DNA from: Viola odorata
Lineage: Eukaryota > Streptophyta > Magnoliopsida > Malpighiales > Violaceae
Assembly: GCA_963691705.1 (NCBI GenBank)
Contig: OY829538.1
Coordinates: forward strand, 75,212,781-75,276,780
Reading direction: 5' to 3'
Length of the DNA stretch: 64,000 bases
In this document: piece by piece, positions 53,941 to 64,000 of the stretch
Position numbering within the stretch: the stretch's first letter is position 1
Layout of the letters: the number at the start of each line of letters is the position of its first letter
Position numbers and translations under genes: made by a program
The notes under the pieces: generated by a model
The model's input: the letters and a program-made list of their open reading frames with translations, nothing else
What the model was told of the DNA's origin: nothing
Database searches by the model: none

Positions 53941-56607
53941 GAAGATTGGTATGAAAAAAATATGATAAGTTTAGCTGTTCTGTTGTTTTCATCTCACTTT
54001 TTTTTCCCTTTTTTTTTTGTCTGCTTAGAATGAACTTTTTTGCATGTGCATTTTGAAAGGTTTTTTTTAGTATAAGTGGTAGCTAAACATTTGTATTTGT
54101 ATCCATTATTAATCAGGAATAAAGTGGTACCTACCCTTTACCCAAAAATCAAAAAGTGGCACCAACACTCTCTCTGGCAACTTGCACACTTGAGTTTTGG
54201 ATTTTCGTATTTGAATCAAATTAGAGGCCTAAATTTTACTATTTTAATTTTTAAGTACATTTAAATTGTTAGAGGTGGATTGATGTTAAAGTAGGTGATG
54301 TTAGTTGGAACTTAGGTGTATAACCCCGAGCTCGTAACAGCTCATGATTACGAGTAATTATATAGTGATTCATAATTACCAGAATTGTGATAAAAGAACT
54401 AGAAAACAATCATGCATGTTCTCATTAGCATCAAAGCATGCATTGTCTGTTCTTAGATTTAAAATAAATTCACACAGCCGTTTTATTCTAATAAGGTTTT
54501 TGACTTTTGTATGTCAATTTTCAAACCTAATAGTTGAACTGATAAAGATTTCATAATACTACAGGTGCTAATTCTTAAATACTAATTCTTTTACTAATCG
54601 ATGCCGCAAGACTATTAAAATCCATCCTTTTTTTAGTAAGTTTTATTTTATTTTAAATAAATAAATATCCGAATGATATGTACATTTCAGTAAAAAAGTA
54701 ATAAAAAGTTTTTGTTCTTCTAGCGCGGCTTAAAAAATTAGGGTGTTTTTATTTTCACATTTTAAATTGTTACTCGCACTTTTTTCTTAAAAAAACACTT
54801 AACTTTTTAAAAATATTTTATAACATGGTTTCTCATACCTAAATAATATGTCTAAATTTAAAAAAAAAATTAAAGGCTAAACACTCATTTTAATCTCTAC
54901 GTTTGTCTTTAAATGAAATTAATTCTCATATTTATATAATTGGTTGAAATCATTCAAATTGATTTAATTTAATTTAATTTTCAAAAATTCCCAAAAAATG
55001 TTATTCTAATTAAAATCGTACATTAAATTATTAAAAAATATTTTTTATTTATTTTGACCATATTATCACGTAAGATATTTTGTAAGGAAATATATTTTCA
55101 AAAATTTCTTGAAAAAAAAATAATTAAATTAAATTAATTAAACTAATTTCAGCAAATTATATAAACATATGGATTGATTTGGGCTAAAGAAAAATATAAT
55201 GACTAATTTCATAATTTTACAAAAGGACTAAAATAGACATTTAGGCGAGAAAAGTAAGAACTCTAATTTGGAGGTGAGTGGCAAGCAATTTTGTGGAGAG
55301 GATTGGACACTTTTTGGGCCACAATAACTGTGAGCTCTGGGAAGCAAAATGGCCCATTTCCCAGGCAGTATTTAGATTTTAGACAAGCCGAACACACTGA
55401 TAAATGTTGACTGCGCGACGTGACGTTTGATTGTTTGTAGCCAAGAAAATAGGTAGGCTGAAACTTGATGAATCGCTTATACGTGGATTGACGAAATTAC
55501 CCCCAATTATGTCAAACTTTCTTAACTTAAGAGGACGAGTCAAGTCAACAAATTAGTTTTTTTTTCAGGCAAATGTATTAATAGAAACTCGAACTTAGAT
55601 TCAAATTTCATATCTATCAATAAAAAAATTAACAAATTGACAAACTCTAATGGTATTGACTAGTAGTATAACATAATCAGTGATGTCACCAAAAGTTAAC
55701 AAAATGATATCACTAAGAAAGAAAGAAGAAAGTTTACTAATCTCCATATTCATTTTCCTCCCCCTTGAACGGGATAATGAGAACACACTGATGAAAAACA
55801 AGTCAGCGTCGATCTTTAATAGTTTGGGATTGATTTGTGATTTTTCCAACTTTGCAAAATAAATAAATAAATAAAAATTATTATTCTCATACTTTTAATT
55901 TATGAATTTACTTCACTATTTCTATTTAAATATTAAAATTTATATTATAAAATATAATAAAAGTTAATGTAGTAAAAAAAAATATCAAAAGATGTGAGAA
56001 TAACAAAAATAACGAAAATAACAATTTGAGGTGTAAAAAATGTTCTACGTGTGTCCACTTAATCGGTTAATCGTCTATGCTGACTTGCCTAACTCGCTTA
56101 AGTTGTCTAGTTAAGCCGCTTGTTTGATCTATATGCAAGACTCAATAGGAGTAGGTACAGTGACCATGCTAAGCTAATTTTATTTAGACCGAAGTATTCC
56201 AATAATTCACATCACTTTATTACAAATCTGAATACTCTGTAAATACATATAAATATATTTTTATAAACAAATATCAAATTTGAACTCAAATCCTATTTTA
56301 CAATCAACTTACAACTAAATAAACTACGCATTTATTAACATATACTAGATATGAATTTGGTATAAAACTAACCCGAGCAATACGGTTTTAACTAACCCAA
56401 ATCGCATATTAAATTGGATACGAATTCAGCATAAAACCAACTCGATTTGATCCGATCCGACCTAGGGTACAATCTTCAAACCAGCTGCCCATTAAAATAG
56501 AAATTGTATACTTCGTTAGAACAATTATCGAATCCAATCCAATCCATTAAACATTGAAGAAAATCAAAGAAAAAAATCAAAATCCATGTCCACATTCATT
56601 GACCTTC
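53941..56607. other. AT-rich intergenic DNA at the end of the kinase cluster
   Basis: No gene recognised on either strand. Short open frames are of low complexity. It separates the kinase cluster from the single-copy genes to the right. Confidence 0.6.
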
Positions 56608-57015
56608 TCAACCAAAGTTTAAAAACTCCCCAAAAACTTGCTTGCCGGTCGCTAGCAACTTCCCTTTCATTTCCTTACAATCCACCTCCCCCGCTAACAC
56701 TCGAATAAATTCCAATTCCATATTAAATTCCACATCCGGAATTGACAACTTTACCCCTACCGGCCTAACCCAAGGATTATTAAAGTCAAGAACCGACTCG
56801 CTTCCTTCCTCCATCGAATGAAATGTCCATTTACCCCCGCACAACGTTCCTAGAAAATGGGTCTTCCCCTCCTCTGACCTGTCCCTTAGTTGTCTTCCAT
56901 GGCACTCTCCTTCTTGGAAAATCCAATCTCTCCTCAATCCTTTTATAAAACCCAACACCCATCTACTCTTTTCCTCACTCAAAAACAAAAACAAAAGCAA
57001 AAACCCACAATTCAA
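56608..57015 (-). CDS. Unrecognised 135-codon open frame overlapping a promoter
   Basis: An open frame on the minus strand with mixed composition, including C-G-G-K-W-T-F and V-D-C-K-E-M-K-G-K. I do not recognise a family. It lies in the 5' flank of the divergent calcium-sensor gene and overlaps its likely TATA box, so it may be chance coding potential on the antisense strand of a leader, or the end of a real gene. No strong evidence either way. Confidence 0.25.
   Translation of the reverse strand: MNCGFLLLFLFLSEEKSRWVLGFIKGLRRDWIFQEGECHGRQLRDRSEEGKTHFLGTLCGGKWTFHSMEEGSESVLDFNNPWVRPVGVKLSIPDVEFNMELEFIRVLAGEVDCKEMKGKLLATGKQVFGEFLNFG
56939..56949 (+). promoter_or_regulatory. Likely TATA box of the PBP1-like gene
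   Basis: CCTTTTATAAAACCC about 125 bases before the start codon, followed by a CT-rich leader, is a typical plant core promoter arrangement. Confidence 0.55.
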
Positions 57016-57069
57016 TTTCCTCTCTCACTGCTTAATCTCTCTGATTATTAATTAATTAATCACCCATCA

Positions 57070-57423
57070 ATGGCTTCCGCACCTACCCATAATTTCGAAG
57101 ACCACCTGCCGCTAATGGCCGAGAAGCTGGGCGGAGATGGGCTGATCGCGGAGCTGTGTAATGGGTTCGATCTTATAGCGGATAAGGAGAAGGGTGTGAT
57201 CACTTTTGGTAGCTTGAAACGGAACTCTGCTATGTTGGGTTTGCAAGACTTGAGCGATGAGGATTTGAGAAATATGTTGAAAGAAGGTGATGTTGATGGA
57301 GATGGTGCGTTGAATCAAATGGAGTTCTGCGTTTTGATGTTCAGATTAAGCCCTGAATTGATGGATGAGTCCAGATTCTTGCTAGAGGAAGCTCTTCTCC
57401 AGGAGCTCAAGGGGTTTTCTTGA
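57070..57423 (+). CDS. PBP1: PBP1/KIC-like single EF-hand calcium-binding protein
   Basis: Intronless gene for 117 residues. It has one canonical EF-hand loop at about residues 74-85, D-V-D-G-D-G-A-L-N-Q-M-E, with all calcium ligands, followed by F-C-V-L-M-F-R-L-S-P, the hallmark of the PINOID-binding protein 1 / KCBP-interacting calcium-binding protein group. The N-terminal part (F-E-D-H-L-P-L-M-A-E, then E-L-C-N-G-F) also fits. In Arabidopsis such proteins bind the kinase PINOID or the kinesin KCBP in a calcium-dependent way, linking calcium to auxin transport or trichome shape (family knowledge). The C-terminus (E-E-A-L-L-Q-E-L) is somewhat KIC-like, so PBP1 versus KIC is not certain. Length is normal for the family. 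Confidence 0.88.
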   Translation: MASAPTHNFEDHLPLMAEKLGGDGLIAELCNGFDLIADKEKGVITFGSLKRNSAMLGLQDLSDEDLRNMLKEGDVDGDGALNQMEFCVLMFRLSPELMDESRFLLEEALLQELKGFS

Positions 57424-57797
57424 TTTTGATGATTCTTTCTTCTTAACTGATATCTCTCATTTGATTCTTGATTCTTACTATATGTAATGATTACTGTTAC
57501 TGGTATGTACTGAAATACACAGACGAAATTATCCTTAATTGTTTGTTGGTGTTTAATCATTCTCGAGGAGCATTTATTTATTTATTTATTTTAAATTTCG
57601 ATCTTAGACAGACTCTTTTAATTTTCATTACAAAATAAATAAATCGACCTAATTTTTAATTTTTAATATAATGGTAATAAAGTGTTTGCGTCCTGATAGA
57701 TTATGTAAACTTGAAAGTGTTTGTAGTCTTGTAAACTCTATAAACACAACAGAGACGTTTTAATTTTCATGTAAACCTAAAAAAGAAGATAATAGAG
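57424..57797. other. Intergenic spacer with ATTT repeat
   Basis: 3' flank of the calcium-sensor gene; an ATTT microsatellite lies at about 57571-57591. No gene. Confidence 0.55.
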
Positions 57798-58469
57798 ATG
57801 AGAAAGGATATTTTGCAGGTTTGGTTTGATGAGTATCCAAACGATGGACGCGTACCTAAGTCACTGCAACATCTACCCACTCCTTCCGTTCAGTTCTTCA
57901 ACATCGAAGTTAATTTTTTCAAAACGATAGTAAGACAACCTCCTTTCGCTCCCCTGACAACCCACCCGATCAAGCTGTACTCGAGCATTATCCCCGTGCA
58001 ACAATTCACTCACTTGCAAGAAATTAGAGACTTCTTCTCACAAATACTGACACCAATCGAGGCCGAAACTGAAGATCTCAAGAGAATAATTACTGGATTT
58101 CTGCGTTATGCTCTATTTAAAGCGCACGATGAAAGATTTCTTAACTCCGACGTGCTACCAATTACTATAACGATCTGCGCGGTATCTCAACAAGATGAAG
58201 TAGATGAACGAATTAGGGTTGCTGCCACGAAGATTGGATTGCCGAGTGTTATGATGGAGAAAAGATTGGGAGAACAACAACAGTGTGCAATTTGCATAGC
58301 GGAGCTGCTCCATGGGTGCAGAGTCACCCACTTGCCCTGCGCCCATGTTTTCCATACAAATTGCATTCTCAAGTGGCTGCAACAAAAACGATCCAAACCC
58401 AGTTGCCCTTTATGCCGCAACTCCCTGTGGTATCCGCTGTTGAGACGACATTCACTTAGACTTTTTTAA
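57798..58469 (+). CDS. RING-H2 finger protein, probable E3 ubiquitin ligase (RING copy 1)
   Basis: Intronless, 223 residues. The C-terminal RING-H2 (about residues 162-206) runs C-A-I-C, then C-A-H-V-F-H-T-N-C, I-L-K-W-L and C-P-L-C: all eight zinc ligands and the Trp that contacts the E2 enzyme are present. The N-terminal 150 residues are a domain shared with the two paralogues to the right (S-V-Q-F-F-N, I-K-L-Y-S, V-Q-Q-F). I cannot name that domain. No membrane segment is evident, so a soluble ligase is likely. The start ATG is the first in frame; a short upstream extension is not supported. Tandem with the genes at 59639 and 63457. Confidence 0.83.
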   Translation: MRKDILQVWFDEYPNDGRVPKSLQHLPTPSVQFFNIEVNFFKTIVRQPPFAPLTTHPIKLYSSIIPVQQFTHLQEIRDFFSQILTPIEAETEDLKRIITGFLRYALFKAHDERFLNSDVLPITITICAVSQQDEVDERIRVAATKIGLPSVMMEKRLGEQQQCAICIAELLHGCRVTHLPCAHVFHTNCILKWLQQKRSKPSCPLCRNSLWYPLLRRHSLRLF

Positions 58470-59638
58470 TTTAGTGGTTTAGGATGAATGCAAATAAATC
58501 GAGTTGTTTATTTAATTCTAAATGAGAATAGCTCCATAGACTCTTTTTGTTTAGCGTGGTTTTATGAACAACAAATTAGATTGGAAATTCATGTTTCTTT
58601 TTCAACAATCATGTGCTAATTAATTGTTATTTATCTTTCAAGTAGTTAATCTTACATGTTGAGACCTATCACCTTTTTTATAAGTCGACAATTTTTTCTA
58701 GGTTACTTACGCTTATGACTTGTTGGAGAACCGCACAACCAGTCAACCACAACACAATTATGGTCCAAACCAACTTTTTTTTTTGGCTAAGCAGTCCAAA
58801 CCAAATTAAGAAAAGAAGAGAAAAAAACAAAAGTCAATTAAAATTAATTTAATCCTAATTTTAAATATACGGGTAAAATTCACTCCTAAATTTGTATTGT
58901 ATGTCAGGATAAGTCACTATATTTATAATTGAACTAAACAAGTCATTGAATTTGTCCATTTGATCTACATTAGTCACTTTTTCCTAAAAAATAATTATAC
59001 CTCGTCTGAATACATCATAACCTCCACTCATTTTGCAATCCAAAAATAATAAATTAAGTAAGATCAAACTAATATCCTTTTTTTCTACGATAAAATATCG
59101 AGTAAGATCAAAATAATAAACCACTATTTTTGTGCACTCAATTTTTTTTATTTATTTGGTTTTATGACAAGTCTATTTTTTATATTTTTATTTTTAAATT
59201 TAATTTATAAGTCAACATGAACACATGCTATTTTTTAAATGTCAAATAAGGTATAACTATTTTTAGAAAAAAGTGACTAATGCAATTAAGTGAACAAATA
59301 CAACGACTTAGCTCAATTATAAATGTAGTAATTTATCTTGATATATAATGGTGAATTTTACTTTTTAATTAAAAAGTAGTGAAACAAACTCAATTTCGAT
59401 TCACAATTCCACCTCTATATATATATATATAAGTGATGAATTACGCAAGGAGGCGTTTGTGTTGTACAGTAGTAGATAATTAATGGGAAGAGTTGCATAC
59501 TTCTATAATTCTATTACAATTTCGAGTCTTTGAACCAACATAAATACGCCAACAACGTGATTTCTGTTTTCTGTACCCAAACAACGACTCTTCTTCTTCG
59601 TTTTTGCTGTGTTTATTTCTTTAATTATTTTTGATCTT
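58470..59638. other. AT-rich intergenic spacer
   Basis: No gene seen. A TA dinucleotide run at about 59416-59431. Confidence 0.55.
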
Positions 59639-60202
59639 ATGGGGACTTTAAATAATGATTCTGTTGTTGTTGCTGTACCTGATCAGCCACTGCAATTTCC
59701 ATCCTCTTCTTCCGTTGAATTCTTCAACATGATACTAAATTTCTACAGAGTTGTAACAAGACCGCGTTTGGCTCCCGTCGAAGCTGACCCGATTGAGCTC
59801 TACTATGGCCTCGTGCCCGTCGAACAATTCAATGAGTTTCAAAAAGTCACAGACTTCCTCTCACCAATGCTGATACGAGTTGGAGCTCAAGTTGAACAAT
59901 TTCGAAGCATAGTTTCTCAGTTCTTGAGTATTATTCAATCTGAGTTGAGGAACGAAACATCTGCCGACTACAAGGAGCTACCAATAAGGGTTGCGCTCAT
60001 AGCCGTATCGGCCCGAGAATTGGAAACAGACGAAGAGGTTAGGGTTGTTGCTACAGAAATTGGATTGCCAAGTATTGTACTGGAAAACGGATTGGAAGGA
60101 GACCAACGATGTGTGATTTGCCTATCGGAGCTGTTATCAGGGTGCAGAGAAACCCACTTGCCCTGCTCCCATGTTTACCATACCCACTGCATTCTGAAGT
60201 AG
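59639..60202 (+). pseudogene. RING-H2 gene with stop inside the RING (RING copy 2)
   Basis: From ATG 59639 the frame encodes 187 residues parallel to RING copy 1 and ends at TAG 60200-60202, exactly where copy 1 has the Trp of I-L-K-W. Past the stop the same frame stays open to 60313 and contains the final C-P-L-C pair, so a single TGG-to-TAG change truncated the gene. Without the last two zinc ligands the RING should not fold. The remainder is well preserved, so the loss looks recent. A truncated protein with the N-terminal domain only could still be made. Confidence 0.85.
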
Positions 60203-60313
60203 CTGTACCGGAAACAAGCCAAGCCTACCTGCCCTCTCTGTCGCCACCACATTCCTGTGGTATCTGCAACTGATAAGGGGTCGCAAGTGAGTCGAGCTGA
60301 GATGGACGATTGA

Positions 60314-60983
60314 TTGTGTACCAAGTCGAGCTTTTTTCGGGGTTGCAAATGAATAGAGCTGTGGCAACTCGTGTTGAACCCTTTCCTTAGTTCAAGTTAG
60401 GCTCTTTATTAGTTTCTTTTTCCTTAGTTCAAGGTAGACAGACTCGTATTAGTTTCTTTTTCAACAGTAGTGTGTTTATGTATCTTAATTTCAAGTTGAT
60501 CTTGTATTTACATGTTTTCTTCTCTTCTCTATTACTACTTAATAAGACAATCAGACTATTGAACTGCCAGATAATTAGAAAAAGAAAATGATTGAACACA
60601 ATTACCTTGGACTAATGATGAATTTAAGTTTGGTAACTCATACTAATGGAACTGCTAGCTAGCCCCATTAATATCAGAAATCCGTACAATCTCATACAGT
60701 TCTGCACTGCAGCATTCCTAGAGGAAATCGAGGGTATTTTTCGATTCTTTAGATGGAGATCAGGTGGAAGCAACAGATTGAACATCTGACTCGGAAGAAG
60801 GAACGTCGGACTCGGACACCATCCTTATCTTGGCAGCAAAAGCGCAGAATCTTCCAAATTTTGGATGTTTGCATTGAAGGCAAAGTATTCAATGAGTGTG
60901 GTGCTGGAAGTAGCAAAAATAGGAATACAATGCCTGCCACGCGAGCCAAAGTCTAGGCCAACGAATTCGAAACAAACTTCAAA
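60314..60983. other. Intergenic spacer
   Basis: 3' flank of RING copy 2. A weak open frame at 60753-60956 on the plus strand is rich in Lys and Arg and matches nothing I recognise. Confidence 0.5.
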
Positions 60984-61157
60984 ATGACTCCAACGGAAGT
61001 GAGGGATCCAAGAGCTGTTAAAGGCTCCCGAAAGTTAATTGCAATTTGGGCTATGGGTCTCTATGCTGGTATGAAAGGGAAAGACGGTCAGCTTCTCCTC
61101 TTCGTGCATAAGAAAGAAGATACCATCTTTGGGACATCCGTTGGTGTCTATGCATGA
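60984..61157 (+). CDS. Small unrecognised open frame (57 residues)
   Basis: ATG 60984 to TGA 61157. The peptide has ordinary composition (V-K-G-S-R-K-L-I-A-I-W-A-M-G). The surrounding 60690-61160 is less AT-rich than its neighbours, so this may be the remnant of a larger gene. No family recognised. Confidence 0.25.
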   Translation: MTPTEVRDPRAVKGSRKLIAIWAMGLYAGMKGKDGQLLLFVHKKEDTIFGTSVGVYA

Positions 61158-62138
61158 CGCGATCCGACCTTCTTTTATAAAGATCTGAGATGTAATATAA
61201 AAAGAGGATCTAGCTTTAGAGTTTAAAAATCACAAACAATACAAAACAGTAGAAAATTAGTTTCTTTGTGCAATAAAGATATTTATATTACGTTAGTAAT
61301 TAAATAAAATAAAAAATTAGTTAACTAAGATTATGATCACAAATTAATTTAAGGTATTAATATTTCTTGAACTATTCATCAAATGGAAAAACAAAGCCGC
61401 TATCCCTTCGAAAATCTAATTTCAACCTCTATTTTTTTTGTCTGTTCCAGTCTCACTTTTCCCTATTAAAATAACTATAAAAAAAATTAATTAATTAATT
61501 TTTAGAATATACTTTAAAAAAATTACCACAATTGTTAGACGCATCTATTCTCTTTTTTCTCTTGTGCTCCACCATTTTTTATAACCATTTCCACCTTTTT
61601 TTTAATTCTATAACTACCTAAAAGGTCGTAATTGCAAATTTTATTAAATAATAAAATTGAATTCACATTTAAACATTGTAGGAGCTAAAGTAATTTACAC
61701 CATCTTATCGGAATCACTTCCCTTTTTCTTTAACCATATTTAGAGATTTAAGAATGTCTTATTCCAATAAATGTAACTCTCCAAGAGGATCCAAAAAGAG
61801 TAAACTTGAAAATTTAACATGAATATATAATTATAAATAAAAAATAACTAATAACTAATTAACTAAATTACAATTTATAATTAATAGACTATGTCTAATC
61901 AAATTGATTTTTTTTAGATATGAATCCAAAGGAAGTGAAATATACCAAAATAAATTTGAGATCTCACGGGATGGTAGATAGATAAACCAAAATAAATTAT
62001 CATAGCCGATTTTTTTTTAAAGTAGAATTTTTCAATACGTATGAAATTATTTTGAGACATAAAATTGAATCACTCAATCCCAGATATACCAAACAAGCCA
62101 CAGACATGAAAGCTAGCCTTGTTTGGCACTTTCCATAT
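61158..62138. other. AT-rich intergenic spacer
   Basis: No gene. At the right end (about 62112-62138) lies a diverged repeat of a piece of the gene that follows (see that entry). Confidence 0.55.
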
Positions 62139-63122
62139 TCACACCTTTTGGCAAACACCCTTGTTGGGCCTGTGATGGCGCACACCTTTTGGGACACGGG
62201 GCGCTTCATCTTCTGTCAATCTAATTAGTTTCCAATCAGATGGCCATAATTCAGAACAATCCGGTTTGGCAGCTCCGGCAGCATCCACTTTTCCTCTCAC
62301 CCAGAAACTGCATACCTCATACGGTACATGCCGGCCGCGCATATCTATAGACGCAAACACCCTTGTTTGGCACTTTCGATATTCACCAGTGCGCTTGTCT
62401 AGAGCCACCAAAGTTATGTAGAAATAATAGCCGAAATGCGCAATATGATATGCCTTCAACACCTTAATAAATTCCAGCTCCGAACCCTACATTATACATT
62501 TAAAAATCAAAACAAGAAACGCGAAAGCACTTTTGCAATAATAAATTCCATGAACAGGGAAGGAAGAAGATCAACATCTAATAACGAACCTTTTCCTCGT
62601 TTTGAACATCAACAGCGCACTTGGCGAGTGCGTTGACGCGTTGAAGCACAAGATCATGGCGATTAGGGTTGATTCTGGGGAAATCAGGGATATCTTTCAA
62701 TTCTTCAGGTATTGGAGCATCATGTGGAAGCACCAGAAAGAAATCAGTAATCGGGATGGGACAGCGTGCGGTAATGTCAAAACCCTAATTTTGTGAAAAT
62801 AACAGAGTTAAATACGAATTGAGTTGAATTGAATTGAATTGAGTTGAATTGAATCGAATCTAGTGAAAGAAATAATAGAAAACATAAAACCCAGACTTAC
62901 TTTGCTCTTCCTGACATGCTCATCGAGATACTTGAAATATGCAATATCACCGGGAGTCTTATTTTCCATAGATCTGGATTGCAAAGTGTAAGCAAGATGC
63001 TCCTCCTCCCCCCACTTATCCCACCCTTCGCACTCTTCCTCGACTTCCTCGTCCAGCTTAGCGCGCCGCCGTCTCCCATCCGACCTGGAAGACGGAGGAG
63101 GATCATCGGACTCCGACGCCAT
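62139..63122 (-). CDS. Three-exon gene with cystatin/monellin-like C-terminal region
   Basis: Exons 63122-62901 (74 codons), 62784-62590 (65 codons) and 62486-62139 (115 codons plus stop), all phase 0, with donors GTAAGT and GTTCG and acceptors TTAG and GTAG; about 254 residues. The N-terminus is acidic and basic low-complexity (five Arg/Lys in a row, then E-E-V-E-E-E). The middle has E-E-H-L-A-Y and a Pro-rich P-H-D-A-P-I-P segment. The last part, N-A-L-A-K-C-A-V-D then L-E-F-I-K-V-L-K-A and Y-Y-F-Y-I-T-L-V-A-L-D, has the helix-then-strand pattern of phytocystatins, but the inhibitory Q-x-V-x-G loop is replaced by H-F-G, so protease inhibition is doubtful. The family is inferred from pattern only. 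The 3' end contains a short internal duplication around C-Q-T-R-V-F. Confidence 0.65.
62812..62862. repeat. Pentanucleotide microsatellite (GAATT)n
   Basis: About ten units of GAATT/GAGTT in intron 1 of the three-exon gene. Confidence 0.85.
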
Positions 63123-63456
63123 CCTCTGTTCTGTTGGTCAAAAGCCCTAACTCCACACTCTCAAAATTTGACCCCTACGTCAGAAATTATTAAAAAGAAT
63201 TTATGGTAATAATCAAAGAAAATAATCCTAACCTCATTCGAAATATGTAATAAACTAGGTAAAACAGCGTTAATATCTCTCGGTACACGTGTAATAATCT
63301 TATTGATTTTATAAGGTAATAAAGAAGGTTTTCTTACTTCTATTACAATTTGGAGTCTGAGCTGAACCAATTTAAATACGACAACAACTTTTCTTCTCTA
63401 TCTCGGCTGTGTTTAATTTCTCTTTTTGATCTTTCTAACAATAAAAAAGATAAGAG
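63123..63456. other. Divergent intergenic region
   Basis: Shared 5' flank of the minus-strand three-exon gene and RING copy 3. The stretch 63335-63420 resembles the leader of RING copy 2 (59505-59620), showing that the promoter was duplicated with the gene. Confidence 0.55.
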
Positions 63457-64000
63457 ATGGGGAAGGAGGTCTTTAAGGTTAAGCATGATGATTATTGGTA
63501 TTTTGGGAATTTTTGTAACGAACCTTTTGTACCTAAGCCACTGCAAATCCCATCCTCTTCTTCCATTGAATTCCTCCACATTACAGTAAGCTTCTTCAGA
63601 GTTGTAACAAGATCGCGTTCGGCACCCTTCGAAACGGAACCAATTGAGCTCTACTCCAGCCGCGTGCCCGTGGAACAATTCATTGACTTCCAAAAAGTTA
63701 CAGACTTCTTCTCACCAATGCTGATACAAATCGGGGTCGGAGTAGAAGAATCTGAAGACATTATTTCTGGGTTCTTGAGTTATATTCAATCTAAGGCGTG
63801 CGATGAAGGATTTGCCGACTGCAAGGAGCTACCAGTCAAGTTTTTGATCAAATCCACGTGCAAGTCGACCGGAAAAGATGATATAAATGCACATATCAGG
63901 TTCGTTGCTGGACTAATTGGGTTGCCCAGTCTTGTACTTGGGAACGGATTGGGAGACCAAGAGTGTGCGATTTGCGTTTCGGAGCTGCGGCGTGGGTGCA
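63457..64000 (+). CDS. RING-H2 finger protein (RING copy 3), cut by the window end
   Basis: Open from ATG 63457 (M-G-K-E-V-F-K) to the window edge, 181 codons, without a stop. Parallel to RING copies 1 and 2: S-I-E-F-L-H, I-E-L-Y-S-S, P-V-E-Q-F, then the first RING half D-Q-E-C-A-I-C-V-S-E-L with the first two zinc ligands and the third beginning at the edge. An extra segment near residues 130-145 (C-K-S-T-G-K-D-D) is not in copy 2. It probably completes a normal RING-H2 just beyond the window. Confidence 0.83.
   Translation, partial: MGKEVFKVKHDDYWYFGNFCNEPFVPKPLQIPSSSSIEFLHITVSFFRVVTRSRSAPFETEPIELYSSRVPVEQFIDFQKVTDFFSPMLIQIGVGVEESEDIISGFLSYIQSKACDEGFADCKELPVKFLIKSTCKSTGKDDINAHIRFVAGLIGLPSLVLGNGLGDQECAICVSELRRGC

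Noticed and set aside
55601..55862. Overlapping small open frames on both strands in AT-rich DNA
   Set aside because: Low-complexity peptides, no domain, no splice or promoter context.
60200..60202. Programmed readthrough or special decoding in RING copy 2
   Set aside because: TAG stands where the paralogue has TGG Trp and no readthrough signal is evident; a simple point mutation is enough.
62000..62209. Minus-strand open frame of 69 codons overlapping the end of the cystatin-like gene
   Set aside because: Different frame from the spliced gene and made of the duplicated 3' piece plus AT-rich flank; no independent evidence.

Overview
This is a piece of eudicot plant nuclear DNA. The genes carry GT-AG introns, the intergenic DNA is AT-rich, and the families present are plant ones: G-type lectin (S-domain) receptor-like kinases, an A-type cytochrome P450 remnant, a PBP1-like EF-hand protein, RING-H2 proteins and a Ty3/gypsy Tat-clade retrotransposon. 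The species cannot be told from the sequence.

From about 0.6 to 53.9 kb the window is a tandem cluster of S-domain receptor-like kinase genes, all on the minus strand. Six copies look complete (4462-7629, 9682-12735, 26698-29690, 32262-35268, 42230-45268, 50020-53889). The first five are close paralogues ('type 1'); the last is a more diverged 'type 2' gene. Between them lie at least nine truncated or broken copies. A repeating layout is visible: a type-2 kinase 3' remnant, then a complete type-1 gene, then the 5' remnant of a third sort ('type 3', whose longest copies are the pseudogenes at 37907-40385 and 46130-48753). This fits repeated unequal crossing-over of a unit of about 5 kb. One broken copy is fused to a P450 pseudogene at 3.5-4.1 kb.

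A Tat/Retand-like LTR retrotransposon (13865-25893, coding strand minus) sits inside the first exon of one type-3 remnant. It has near-identical LTRs, a GTAGG target duplication, gag-protease-RT-RNaseH-archaeal-type RNaseH-integrase in one frame, and a spliced antisense gene of about 759 codons on the plus strand. Its 3' untranslated region holds tandem repeats. Its pol gene is broken near the end by a nested solo LTR of another family (18679-19411, target duplication ATATG), and gag has an in-frame amber stop, so the copy is recent but cannot make its own complete polyprotein.

From 56.6 kb to the end the window is ordinary single-gene DNA plus a small tandem family: a PBP1/KIC-like calcium sensor (57070-57423), three paralogous RING-H2 genes on the plus strand (57798-58469; 59639-60202, broken by a stop inside the RING; 63457 to beyond the window end), and a three-exon gene on the minus strand with a cystatin/monellin-like C-terminal region (62139-63122). 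I saw no rRNA, tRNA or CRISPR array. The most notable content is the evolutionary structure of the kinase cluster and the nested retroelement with its antisense gene; I found no clearly new biochemical system.
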